Shown: positions 1 to 7,344 of the stretch, piece after piece
Layout of the letters: each line of letters opens with the position of its first letter
How positions within the stretch are numbered: position 1 is the stretch's first letter
Source: Ignavibacteriales bacterium
Lineage (GTDB): Bacteria > Bacteroidota > Ignavibacteria > Ignavibacteriales > Ignavibacteriaceae
Assembly: GCA_027349615.1 (NCBI GenBank)
Contig: DAIEML010000029.1
Location: forward strand, 1-15,228
DNA: 15,228 nt
Direction: 5' to 3'
Program-made: the position numbers and the translations under genes
The notes under the pieces: generated by a model
Database searches by the model: none
Told to the model about the DNA's origin: nothing
The model's input: only the letters and a program-made list of their open reading frames with translations

Positions 1-1947
1 AATGCAGAACAAGATGTAATTAATTACGCAGAATCAAAAGGAGCTTTAATTGTTGCGGCTGCTGGAAATGATGGTCTTGCAGAATCATTTTATCCCGCAT
101 CTTACAAAGGTGTTCTTTCTGTGGCTGCAACAGATGAAAATGATTATGTAACAAGCTTTTCAAATTATGGCGAGAATATAGATGTATGTGCACCAGGAAT
201 TAATATTGCTTCAACTTGGCAGCCAAACAGTTATGATTTCACTGGCGCTGGAACTTCGTTTTCTTCACCATTAGCAGCTGGGCTTGCAGCTTTAGTCGTT
301 TCTCATTTCCCCAACTATACTCCCACTCAAGTTGCTGAGCAAATTAGAGTTAATTGCGATAATATTGACAGCTTAAATCCAAATTATAAATTTCAATTAG
401 GTGCAGGAAGAATAGATGCTTATAAAGCACTTGCAAATTCAAATTCTATTTCGGCTAGGGCGATAAGTTATCAATTTTCTGATGCGGCACCTGGCGGAAA
501 CGGCGATGGAGTTTTTCAACCTGGTGAAACAATTTCGGTTGGAATTAAATTTATGAATTATTTGAGTCCGATTAATAATTTAACTATTACTCTTAACAGT
601 ATGAACTCATATTCAACAATTGTAAATGGTACTTTTAATATAAACAATGTTGCTACGCTTGATTCATTTGATAATTCAACATCTCAATTTACAATTAAAC
701 TTTCCAATTCACTTCCTTTTGATCAGAGTCTTCAATTCAGATTAGATTATTCAGATGGTACTTATTCTGATTTTCAGGTTTTCAGTATTCCGGTTAATCC
801 ATCTTACTCAACGCAAACAAACAATAATGTTGCGTTAACAATCGGAAGCAAAGGAAATTTTGGATTCAATGATTATCCGACAAATATGGAAGGTAACGGA
901 TTTGAATTCATGAATGGTAGTAATATGCTTTTTGAAGGCTCATTGATAATTGGAAATTCATCTTCAACAATTGAAGATGCAGCACGCGGTGCTAACCAAA
1001 ATTTTGAAGATACTTCATTTAGTATTGTTGAACCATTTAAAATTCAAATTCCAGGTCATAATTCCGATCAGCAAGGTGAATCCATTTTTAACGACAATAA
1101 TGCCGGTACTGCTAAGTTAGGAATTTTAACAAAGCTTCAATCATTTACTTATACAAATTCACCGGACAACAACTATATTATTTTAAGATACAGCTTTACT
1201 AATAATTCAGGCAATAACATCTCTAATTTTTATGCGGGAATTTTTTGTGATTGGGATTTAGTTGATGGACAGAATGATTCAACTGCATGGGATGGAACTG
1301 GTAATTTTGGATATGCGCTGCATACAATTTCAGGCTTTAATACAATGGTTGCAACGGCGTTAATTTCATCAGCAAATTATGATTTTTGGGGAATAATGAA
1401 TGACGGTACTGATGGCTCGTGGGGAATTTATACCGGATTCCCAGCCTCTCAAAAATGGCAGGCAATTTCAAGCGGTATTGGAAAGCAGAAAGCAGGCCCA
1501 GGTGATATTTCTAATGTAACTTCCGGTGGACCATTTACCATTCAAGCCGGGCAAACATTAATTGTTGCTTTTGCTATAGCTGCAGGAAATAATCTAAACG
1601 ATTTGAGAACAGCAATTAGCGAAGCCCGAACAAAATATCAAAGCATCCCAACTGCTATAGAAAATAATTCAAATCCAATTCCTTTGACTTACAATTTGAT
1701 GCAGAATTATCCAAATCCATTTAATCCGTCTACGGTAATTAAATATCAAATTGCTAAGCAAGGACACGTTGCATTGAAAATTTTTGATATGCTTGGAAGA
1801 GAAGTTCAAACTTTGGTGGATGAAGAAAAACCAGCTGGTTCTTACACTGTAGAATTTAACGCAAGTCCGCTTGCCAGCGGTGTGTATTTTTATAAAATTA
1901 TTTCAGGTGATTTTTCCCAAACAAAGAAGATGATTTTGATGAAATGA
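1..1947 (+). CDS. Secreted S8 (subtilisin-like) serine protease with T9SS type A sorting domain, 5'-truncated
   Basis: Partial: the reading frame is open from base 1 and the N-terminus (catalytic Asp and His, signal peptide) lies outside the window. The visible 648 residues begin inside the protease domain. AAAGND near residue 23 supplies the oxyanion-hole Asn, and GTSFSSP holds the nucleophile Ser at about residue 86 (codon at 256). After about residue 140 come beta-rich, Asn/Ser/Thr-rich stretches starting PGGNGDGVFQPGE, which resemble Ig-like secreted modules. Residues 569-648 (NYPNPFNPST, IFDMLGREV, SGVYFYKI, KKMILMK) are a type A C-terminal sorting domain, read by the type IX secretion system to move the protein across the outer membrane and attach or release it. 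The family cleaves extracellular proteins; the substrate is unknown. A GTG at 121 is internal, not the start. No strong terminator hairpin was seen after the TGA. Confidence 0.93.
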   Translation, partial: NAEQDVINYAESKGALIVAAAGNDGLAESFYPASYKGVLSVAATDENDYVTSFSNYGENIDVCAPGINIASTWQPNSYDFTGAGTSFSSPLAAGLAALVVSHFPNYTPTQVAEQIRVNCDNIDSLNPNYKFQLGAGRIDAYKALANSNSISARAISYQFSDAAPGGNGDGVFQPGETISVGIKFMNYLSPINNLTITLNSMNSYSTIVNGTFNINNVATLDSFDNSTSQFTIKLSNSLPFDQSLQFRLDYSDGTYSDFQVFSIPVNPSYSTQTNNNVALTIGSKGNFGFNDYPTNMEGNGFEFMNGSNMLFEGSLIIGNSSSTIEDAARGANQNFEDTSFSIVEPFKIQIPGHNSDQQGESIFNDNNAGTAKLGILTKLQSFTYTNSPDNNYIILRYSFTNNSGNNISNFYAGIFCDWDLVDGQNDSTAWDGTGNFGYALHTISGFNTMVATALISSANYDFWGIMNDGTDGSWGIYTGFPASQKWQAISSGIGKQKAGPGDISNVTSGGPFTIQAGQTLIVAFAIAAGNNLNDLRTAISEARTKYQSIPTAIENNSNPIPLTYNLMQNYPNPFNPSTVIKYQIAKQGHVALKIFDMLGREVQTLVDEEKPAGSYTVEFNASPLASGVYFYKIISGDFSQTKKMILMK

Positions 1948-2058
1948 TCTTCAGTTGTTTAGATTTAGGATTTTCTCTTAGGTTAGATGATTTACTTATG
2001 GAAATGTTTAGAAGGCATGTTTTTCTTCATTTTTAGATATTTTTAGGCATTTCTATAC

Positions 2059-2352
2059 GTGTGTTCCTTTGTTCTGGATGTTCGTTTCTTTATTCCGAAC
2101 GTATGTTTCTTTGCTCTGGACGTCCGTTTCTTAATTCCCAACATATGTTTCTTTTCTCCCTATGTTGTTTCCTTTTATCGCTACATCTGGAATTTAATTC
2201 CCAATGTACGTTGCTTTGATATGAACGTACAGTCCTTAGTTCCGAAGGTTTGTTCCGTTGCTTCCAACATAAGTTTCTTTGCTCTGTTCGTTAGTTTCTT
2301 TTCTATTTATGTGTTTAGTTTTATACTGCACATCCGTTCTTTAGTTATTAAC
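2059..2352. repeat. 21-bp tandem repeat array, 14 indel-free units
   Basis: Fourteen consecutive 21-bp units start at 2059, 2080, 2101 and so on to 2332, with no insertion or deletion over 294 bp. The core is GTTTCTTT at unit positions 5-12, followed by a TTCC-type segment and an AAC-type end. Unit positions 2 and 11 are T in 14/14; positions 10 and 15 are T, and 20 is A, in 13/14; positions 3, 4, 13, 14 and 17-19 vary. Units differ by substitutions only. The + strand is pyrimidine-rich. One + frame stays open for 99 codons (GTG 2059 to TGA 2356-2358) and would give a hydrophobic 7-residue repeat of the type V-R-F-F-I-P-N, but it has no ribosome binding site and an implausible composition. 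The - strand in the same codon register reads V-x-N-K-E-T-N-like heptads interrupted by TAA in units 4, 7, 9 and 14. I therefore call it a repeat, not a gene. Confidence 0.85.
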
Positions 2353-2536
2353 AAGTGAAATTAAGAAGCGACGTTTAGGAAATAATATTCGCTGGAACTG
2401 AATTTTAATTTTTTTGTTGATTCCATGTTTTTACATCCTCTTTTGGCTGAAAAATTCCAATGGTTTTTAGATAAATCAATAATTATTTAATAAAAACAAT
2501 TTATATTTTTACCAACAATTCTATTTTAAAAGTTTT

Positions 2537-2542
2537 GGAGGA
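2537..2542 (+). promoter_or_regulatory. Shine-Dalgarno site of the asparaginase gene
   Basis: GGAGGA lies 6 bases before the ATG at 2549. It is one of the strongest ribosome binding sites in the window and fixes this start. Confidence 0.75.
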
Positions 2543-2548
2543 ATTTAC

Positions 2549-3559
2549 ATGTCCACAAGAAGAAAATTCATAATTGAAACAATCGCAGCAACAACTGCCG
2601 CCGCCGCGTCAATCTATCCTTCAGGGAAAAAACTTAGCAAAGGATTAATGTCTTTTGAAAAAAAAATTGACAATTCAAAAACTGTAACTAAACCGATTGT
2701 AATTTCAACTTGGGATTTGGGAATTAAAGCAAATGCAAAAGCTTGGGAAATTCTTTCATCGAATGGCAGAGCTTTGGATGCTGTTGAAAAAGGAGTTGGT
2801 GTTGTTGAAGCAGATCCTTCTATAACTACTGTTGGCTATGGCGGTTTCCCTGATCGCGATGGTTTTGTTACACTTGATGCCAGCATTATGGATGAATACG
2901 GAAATGCCGGTGCAGTTGCATTTCTTCAGCATATAATGCATCCGGCAGCAGTAGCAAGAATGGTTATGGAAAAAACTCCGCACGTTATGATAGTTGGTGA
3001 TGGCGCATTGCAGTTTGCTTTAGCTAATGGTTTTAAGAAAATGAATTTGTTAACAAAAACGGCAAAGGAAGCATGGAAAAAGTGGCTGAAAGAAAATCAT
3101 TATAAACCTGTAATCGATAGAAATAATCACGATACAATCGGTATGCTTGCAATTGATAATAATGGAAATTTATCGGGTACTTGTACAACAAGCGGAATAG
3201 CTTTCAAATATCACGGAAGAGTTGCCGACTCGGCAATTATTGGTGCAGGATTATTTGTCGATAATGAAGTCGGAGCCGCGACATCAACTGGACTTGGAGA
3301 ATCAGTAATTAAAATTTCCGGAAGCCACCTGGTTGTTGAAAAGATGAGAGAAGGCAAATCGCCTCAAGAAGCTTGTGAAATTGCAATTAAAAGGATTGCA
3401 GAAAAGCAAAAAGATTACAAAACTTTTCAAGTTGCTTTCATTGCAATTAATAAACAAGGAGAAGTTGGTGCATACGCAATACAGAAAGGTTTCCAATATG
3501 CGCTTTATCAAAACGGTGAGAATAAATTATATGATTCAGATTATTTATTAAAGACATAA
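2549..3559 (+). CDS. Exported N4-(beta-N-acetylglucosaminyl)-L-asparaginase (glycosylasparaginase, Ntn hydrolase)
   Basis: 336 residues, full length for the family. It hydrolyses the amide bond between GlcNAc and Asn in N-glycan remnants; some relatives act on asparagine or isoaspartyl peptides. The N-terminal-nucleophile core is clear. HDTIGM places the catalytic Thr at residue 196 (codon 3134), where the precursor should cut itself into alpha and beta chains. The beta chain then carries CTTSG, GRVADS, IIGAGLFVDNEVGAA and STGLGE, which line the substrate pocket in characterised enzymes. The N-terminus STRRKFI followed by an Ala/Thr-rich hydrophobic stretch (residues 9-23) fits a Tat-type signal, so periplasmic export after folding is inferred. 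The hydrophobic segment is short, so cleavage is uncertain. It stands alone, 84 bp ahead of a kinase gene, with a strong ribosome binding site. Family assignment is secure; the exact substrate is not. Confidence 0.93.
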   Translation: MSTRRKFIIETIAATTAAAASIYPSGKKLSKGLMSFEKKIDNSKTVTKPIVISTWDLGIKANAKAWEILSSNGRALDAVEKGVGVVEADPSITTVGYGGFPDRDGFVTLDASIMDEYGNAGAVAFLQHIMHPAAVARMVMEKTPHVMIVGDGALQFALANGFKKMNLLTKTAKEAWKKWLKENHYKPVIDRNNHDTIGMLAIDNNGNLSGTCTTSGIAFKYHGRVADSAIIGAGLFVDNEVGAATSTGLGESVIKISGSHLVVEKMREGKSPQEACEIAIKRIAEKQKDYKTFQVAFIAINKQGEVGAYAIQKGFQYALYQNGENKLYDSDYLLKT

Positions 3560-3589
3560 TTAAACCTTCACCAACTTTATTAATATTTC

Positions 3590-3616
3590 TTGTAAACTGT
3601 TAATTTAGTATATTTA
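3590..3616 (+). promoter_or_regulatory. Possible Bacteroidota-type promoter before the PAS kinase
   Basis: TTG at 3590-3592 and TATATTTA at 3609-3616 loosely match the -33 TTG / -7 TAnnTTTG pattern of Bacteroidota sigma-A promoters, with a 16-bp spacer (slightly short). The site is 28 bp before the ATG at 3644. In DNA this AT-rich such matches arise by chance, so this is a weak call. Confidence 0.22.
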
Positions 3617-3643
3617 TAAAAAGATTATTTCAAATCAAACCTC

Positions 3644-5248
3644 ATGGCAGCTAAGAAAAATTCTAAAATTAATTTTAATGATGAAGATAATTCCGATGTG
3701 AATAATCTAAAAAATAAAAATATTGTATCATCAAAAAGAAACGGTAAGAAAGAACATTTAGATAATAAAATTGATTATCCAGTTTCGGATTTTATAAGCG
3801 GAATTGATGATAGCTTTTTATGGCATTTGAAAAAAGTTGGGGAAACAGAAAATGTTTTTTACTCAGAAAATATTTTAAAAGTTACAGGATATTCGGGTGA
3901 TGAATTAAAGCACTTTCCTGGAAGAGGAAATGCGATTGTATTTGAAGAAGACCAGCATAAAGTAAAAAAAATTTTTAACGAATTTGTAGAAGATTCATCT
4001 AAAAATTTTATAAAACTAATTTACCGGATTATTAAAAAAGACAAAAAAGTTGTTTGGGTTGTTGAAAGCGTTTCTGTAAAGCGCAATTTTGATGGTGCCG
4101 CAATTGAATTCAATGGAATTGTTACTGATATAACTGACTTGAAAGAATCAGAAATTTCACTTGAACGATCTCTGGATAATTTTAGGCAGCTAAATTCTTC
4201 GAAAGATAAATTTATTTCAATGCTCTCGCATGATCTTCGAGCGCCGTTTACAAGCATTCTTGGCTTTTCCGAAATTTTAATAAACGAACCAAACTTAACA
4301 AATGAAGAAAGGCTTGAGTATTTAAATTATATAAATGATTCTTCGCAGAACCAATTGCAGCTTGTAAATTATTTGCTTGATTGGTCGCGTTTGCAGACAG
4401 GAAGAATAAAAATTGAGCCGCAAAGATTAAATGCGCAAAGTATTGTCTTTAATTGTATTTCATCTTTAACCGGAAATGCAATTAGAAAAAATTTAGAAAT
4501 AAAAGTTCAGATTAAAGATTCTTTATTTGTGCAAGCTGATGAAAGATTATTAACTCAAGTAATAACTAATCTTTTAAGCAACGCAATTAAATATTCGCCC
4601 GAGGGGAAAACAATAGAAATTTCTGCTGATTATTTTAACGAAAAATTTGTTGAGTTTATTGTTAAAGATGAAGGACTCGGAATTTCTGAATCTAATAAAG
4701 CTAAATTGTTTAGAATAGAAAAAATGTTTTCCACTGAAGGTACTAAAGGTGAAAAAGGAACCGGCTTAGGACTTTCACTTGTAAAAGAAATTATTGAAAA
4801 GCACGAAGGAGAAATTTGGTTTTATTCCGAAATAGGAAAAGGAAGTGAATTTCATTTTACAATACCTTCTTCGCCAAACACAATTCTTCTGGTTATAAAT
4901 GGGTATGACGAAAGAAATAGATATGAATCAATTCTAAAGGAAAATTTTCCGGGTCATCATGTTATTTGTGTTAAAAATGGATATGAAGCATTGAGCCATT
5001 TTTTAACTCAACTGCCCTCATTAATTATCACCGAACACGAATTATCTTTAATGAATGGAATTCAATTTATAGAATCGATTAGGCGTGAGGATAAAGGCGG
5101 AAGAATTCCTATTATAGCTTTGGTATCAGATGTTTCGGAAGATATCTCACGCGAATATAAATTATTTGGGGTGGAAACAGTTTTGCAAAAACCTGTTGAT
5201 GAAGAACTTTTTAGTGAGAAAATACAAATTGTTTTAGAGTATCAATAA
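3644..5248 (+). CDS. Cytoplasmic PAS sensor histidine kinase with degenerate C-terminal receiver domain
   Basis: 534 residues with no membrane segment or signal peptide. Residues 1-45 are a charged, low-complexity Lys/Asn/Asp tail. A PAS fold covers about 50-170 (LKVTGYSGDEL, ending GIVTDITDLKESE). HisKA follows, with phospho-acceptor His196 in MLSHDLRAPF. The HATPase has an N box at 309-320 (NLLSNAIKYSPE), a G1 box KDEGLGIS at 341-348 and a G2 box GTGLGLSLVKEI from 372. Residues 412-534 align with a response-regulator receiver, but the acidic pair is Ile418-Asn419, the phospho-acceptor Asp is Glu464 (in LIITEHELSLMNG) and the switch Thr is Val494; only Lys516 is kept. Phosphotransfer to its own receiver is therefore unlikely. 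The kinase half looks intact, and its target is presumably a separate regulator not seen here. No Shine-Dalgarno is visible before the ATG. Confidence 0.92.
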   Translation: MAAKKNSKINFNDEDNSDVNNLKNKNIVSSKRNGKKEHLDNKIDYPVSDFISGIDDSFLWHLKKVGETENVFYSENILKVTGYSGDELKHFPGRGNAIVFEEDQHKVKKIFNEFVEDSSKNFIKLIYRIIKKDKKVVWVVESVSVKRNFDGAAIEFNGIVTDITDLKESEISLERSLDNFRQLNSSKDKFISMLSHDLRAPFTSILGFSEILINEPNLTNEERLEYLNYINDSSQNQLQLVNYLLDWSRLQTGRIKIEPQRLNAQSIVFNCISSLTGNAIRKNLEIKVQIKDSLFVQADERLLTQVITNLLSNAIKYSPEGKTIEISADYFNEKFVEFIVKDEGLGISESNKAKLFRIEKMFSTEGTKGEKGTGLGLSLVKEIIEKHEGEIWFYSEIGKGSEFHFTIPSSPNTILLVINGYDERNRYESILKENFPGHHVICVKNGYEALSHFLTQLPSLIITEHELSLMNGIQFIESIRREDKGGRIPIIALVSDVSEDISREYKLFGVETVLQKPVDEELFSEKIQIVLEYQ

Positions 5249-5299
5249 CTTTGGGGATCAATTCATTGGAAGAATATCAAAATTAAAATTATATTTTTA

Positions 5300-5333
5300 T
5301 TGCTTTCTAAATTATTTTAGCTGTATAAATTTA
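5300..5333 (+). promoter_or_regulatory. Possible promoter of the ugd gene block
   Basis: TTG at 5300-5302 and TAAATTTA at 5326-5333 sit in the 110-bp gap before ugd with a 23-bp spacer, a loose match to the Bacteroidota -33/-7 pattern. This gap is the most likely place for a promoter serving the five closely spaced genes that follow, but the exact elements are uncertain. Confidence 0.2.
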
Positions 5334-5358
5334 AAATGAATATTTAAAGGAGACTGTC

Positions 5359-6687
5359 TTGAATATTGCAGTAGTTGGAACTGGTTATGTTGGTTTAGTT
5401 ACCGGAACATGTTTTGCGGAAACCGGAAATAATGTAACATGTGTTGATATTGATAAAGCGAAAATTGAAAAAATGAAGCAAGGCGCAATTCCGATTTATG
5501 AACCAGGATTGGATATTTTATTTGAAAGAAACATTAAGAACGGAAGATTGGTTTTTACAACTGAACTACATGAAGCGGTTAGAAAATCAGAAATAGTTTT
5601 TCTTTGTCTGCCTACACCTCAGGATGGTGACGGCAGTGCTGATTTAAAATATATTCTTGGTGTGGCTGATGATCTTGGAAAATTATTTAAAGCCGAACCA
5701 AATATTGGTTATAAAGTATTGGTTGATAAAAGCACAGTTCCGGTTGGCACAAGTGATAAAGTTAGAAAGGAAATTCACAAGCACGCGCCAAAATTTGAAT
5801 TTGACGTCGCATCAAATCCTGAGTTTTTAAGAGAAGGTATGGCGGTAGATGATTTTATGAAACCTGAACGCGTTATCATTGGGACAAGCAATGAAAAAAC
5901 GAAACAACTGCTTGAACAATTATATGAACCATTCGTTCGATCAGGTAATCCAATTTATTTTATGGATGAGCGTTCAGCTGAGATGACAAAATATGCTGCA
6001 AATTCTTTTTTAGCCGCAAAAATTTCTTTTATGAATGAGATAGCAAATCTTTGCGAGCTTACCGGAGCTGAAGTAGATAAAGTACGAATTGGGATCGGAT
6101 CTGATTCAAGAATTGGAAAAAGATTTTTATTCCCCGGTGTTGGATACGGCGGATCTTGTTTTCCCAAAGATGTAATTGCACTTGTTAACACAGCAAACGA
6201 AAATAAATATGATTTTAAAATTCTTAAATCTGTTATTGACGTTAATGAAAAGCAGATCGAATTATTCTCTAAGAAAATTTTACATCATTATAATAATGAA
6301 GTAAAGGGTAAACATTTTGCACTATGGGGATTAGCATTCAAACCAAACACTGACGATGTTCGTGAAGCTCCATCAATAAAATTGATTAAAAATTTGCTTT
6401 CTAAAGGTGCTTCAATTTCAGCTTACGATCCTGAAGCAAAAGAAACTACAAAAGCAGTAATTGGTGAAAAAATTACTTATACTGAAAATGCTTATGAAGC
6501 CTTGGAACGTGCCGATGCGTTAATAATTGTTACCGAGTGGAATGAATTCAGAACCCCTGATTTTCAAAAAATAAAATCTTTGCTGAAAAAACCAGTAATA
6601 TTTGACGGCAGGAATTTATATGATCTAGATAAAATGAAAGCAAATAATTTTACTTATTATTCTGTGGGCAGGGCAATAATTAAATAA
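5359..6687 (+). CDS. ugd: UDP-glucose 6-dehydrogenase
   Basis: 442 residues, the usual length for bacterial Ugd. It oxidises UDP-glucose to UDP-glucuronate with two NAD+, supplying uronic acid precursors for surface polysaccharides. The N-terminal Rossmann fold shows GTGYVGLVTG at residues 7-16. STVPVGT, NPEFLREG and the helix EMTKYAANSFLA follow. The active-site loop GVGYGGSCFPKD carries catalytic Cys267 (codon 6157), and the C-terminal UDP-binding domain includes WGLAFKPNTDDVREAPS. The start is TTG at 5359, chosen because the protein begins directly with the nucleotide-binding strand MNIAVVGTGYVG and AAGGAGA at 5347-5353 lies 5 bases upstream. GDP-mannose dehydrogenase is the nearest alternative, but the FPKD loop and overall pattern favour UDP-glucose. 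It heads a run of five same-strand genes. Confidence 0.94.
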   Translation: MNIAVVGTGYVGLVTGTCFAETGNNVTCVDIDKAKIEKMKQGAIPIYEPGLDILFERNIKNGRLVFTTELHEAVRKSEIVFLCLPTPQDGDGSADLKYILGVADDLGKLFKAEPNIGYKVLVDKSTVPVGTSDKVRKEIHKHAPKFEFDVASNPEFLREGMAVDDFMKPERVIIGTSNEKTKQLLEQLYEPFVRSGNPIYFMDERSAEMTKYAANSFLAAKISFMNEIANLCELTGAEVDKVRIGIGSDSRIGKRFLFPGVGYGGSCFPKDVIALVNTANENKYDFKILKSVIDVNEKQIELFSKKILHHYNNEVKGKHFALWGLAFKPNTDDVREAPSIKLIKNLLSKGASISAYDPEAKETTKAVIGEKITYTENAYEALERADALIIVTEWNEFRTPDFQKIKSLLKKPVIFDGRNLYDLDKMKANNFTYYSVGRAIIK

Positions 6688-6726
6688 AACTTTTTTTTGA
6701 TCTAAAATTTTAAATTGGGTAAATCA

Positions 6727-7278
6727 ATGGCAAATGAATTGAACGATAAAAAAAATCCTGCTGCAAGCGGGAAGTCCTGGTTTGCACTTTATACTAAGCC
6801 CAGAAGTGAATTCAAAGCAGCCGAACAAATTGAAGAACATGAAATTAATTATTATTTGCCGACGATTACAGCATTAAAACAGTGGAGCGATCGCAAGAAA
6901 AAAGTAACTGAGCCATTGATGCGCGGATATATTTTTATTTATGCGGATGAAAAAGAGCGTGTCATTTCTCTTGAACAAAAAGCAATTGTGCGCTGCGTTT
7001 TTGATGCCGGTCGCCCTGCTAAAATTCCTCAATGGCAGATTGATAATTTAAAAACAATGCTTACTACAAAATCTGATTTTTATATTCACGAAGGCTTGGT
7101 CCCAGGAGTTTTTGTTAAGATTACTGACGGTCCGTTTGCTGGCGTTATTGGAAAAGTTCAAGGTAATGAGAATGATAAGACAATCGCAGTTTCAATCGAT
7201 CTTTTAAATCGCTCTGTCATCGCTCATCTTCCGAAGGAAAGTGTTTTTGAAGTTATTGATGAAAAAACCGGTCAGTAA
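6727..7278 (+). CDS. NusG-like transcription antiterminator, UpxY/RfaH type
   Basis: 183 residues from ATG 6727; a TTG four codons earlier (6715) is possible but less likely. Specialised NusG paralogues bind RNA polymerase during elongation and let it read through terminators in long operons. In Bacteroides the UpxY proteins do this for capsule loci, where the gene stands first. The NGN domain runs from about residue 17 (SWFALYTKPRSEFKAAEQ) through LMRGYIFIY to about 105. A KOW motif follows near 123-150 (GVFVKITDGPFAGVIGKV). The EF-type Ala-rich signature of housekeeping NusG is absent, and the divergent middle (YLPTITALKQWSDRKKK) is typical of paralogues. It follows ugd by 39 bp, which suggests a polysaccharide link, but the next genes are not glycosyltransferases. 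Confidence 0.88.
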   Translation: MANELNDKKNPAASGKSWFALYTKPRSEFKAAEQIEEHEINYYLPTITALKQWSDRKKKVTEPLMRGYIFIYADEKERVISLEQKAIVRCVFDAGRPAKIPQWQIDNLKTMLTTKSDFYIHEGLVPGVFVKITDGPFAGVIGKVQGNENDKTIAVSIDLLNRSVIAHLPKESVFEVIDEKTGQ

Positions 7279-7344
7279 TTTCATTTCTTGCGGTAAGTGA
7301 ATAAATTATTTAAGTTAACTTCAATTTTAAATCGGTAAAATATC

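Larger units (their letters stand above)
1948..2548. other. 601-bp intergenic region without a convincing gene
   Basis: Between the protease stop and the asparaginase start. It holds the 21-bp tandem array at 2059-2352. On the left (1948-2058) is T-rich sequence in which TTAGAAGGCAT (2008-2018) and TTTTAGGCAT (2041-2050) are near-copies of each other. On the right (2353-2548) is AT-rich leader sequence ending in the asparaginase ribosome binding site. I found no RNA gene and no stable GC-rich hairpin. A promoter for the asparaginase is expected in 2400-2530, but I could not place it with confidence. Confidence 0.7.

Noticed and set aside
121..123. GTG as the protease start
   Set aside because: The frame is open from base 1 and encodes the conserved oxyanion-hole segment AAAGND upstream of it.
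2059..2352. CRISPR array
   Set aside because: Units are contiguous 21-bp tandem copies with no unique spacers, and no cas genes are nearby.
2059..2358. 99-codon open frame as a real membrane protein gene
   Set aside because: It is a pure read-through of the 21-bp array, starts with GTG without a ribosome binding site, and has an odd Phe/Ile/Val/Cys composition.
6715..6717. TTG as the UpxY start
   Set aside because: An in-frame ATG at 6727 is closer to the NGN domain. The TTG would add only four unremarkable residues, and its GGG may be part of the ribosome binding region.
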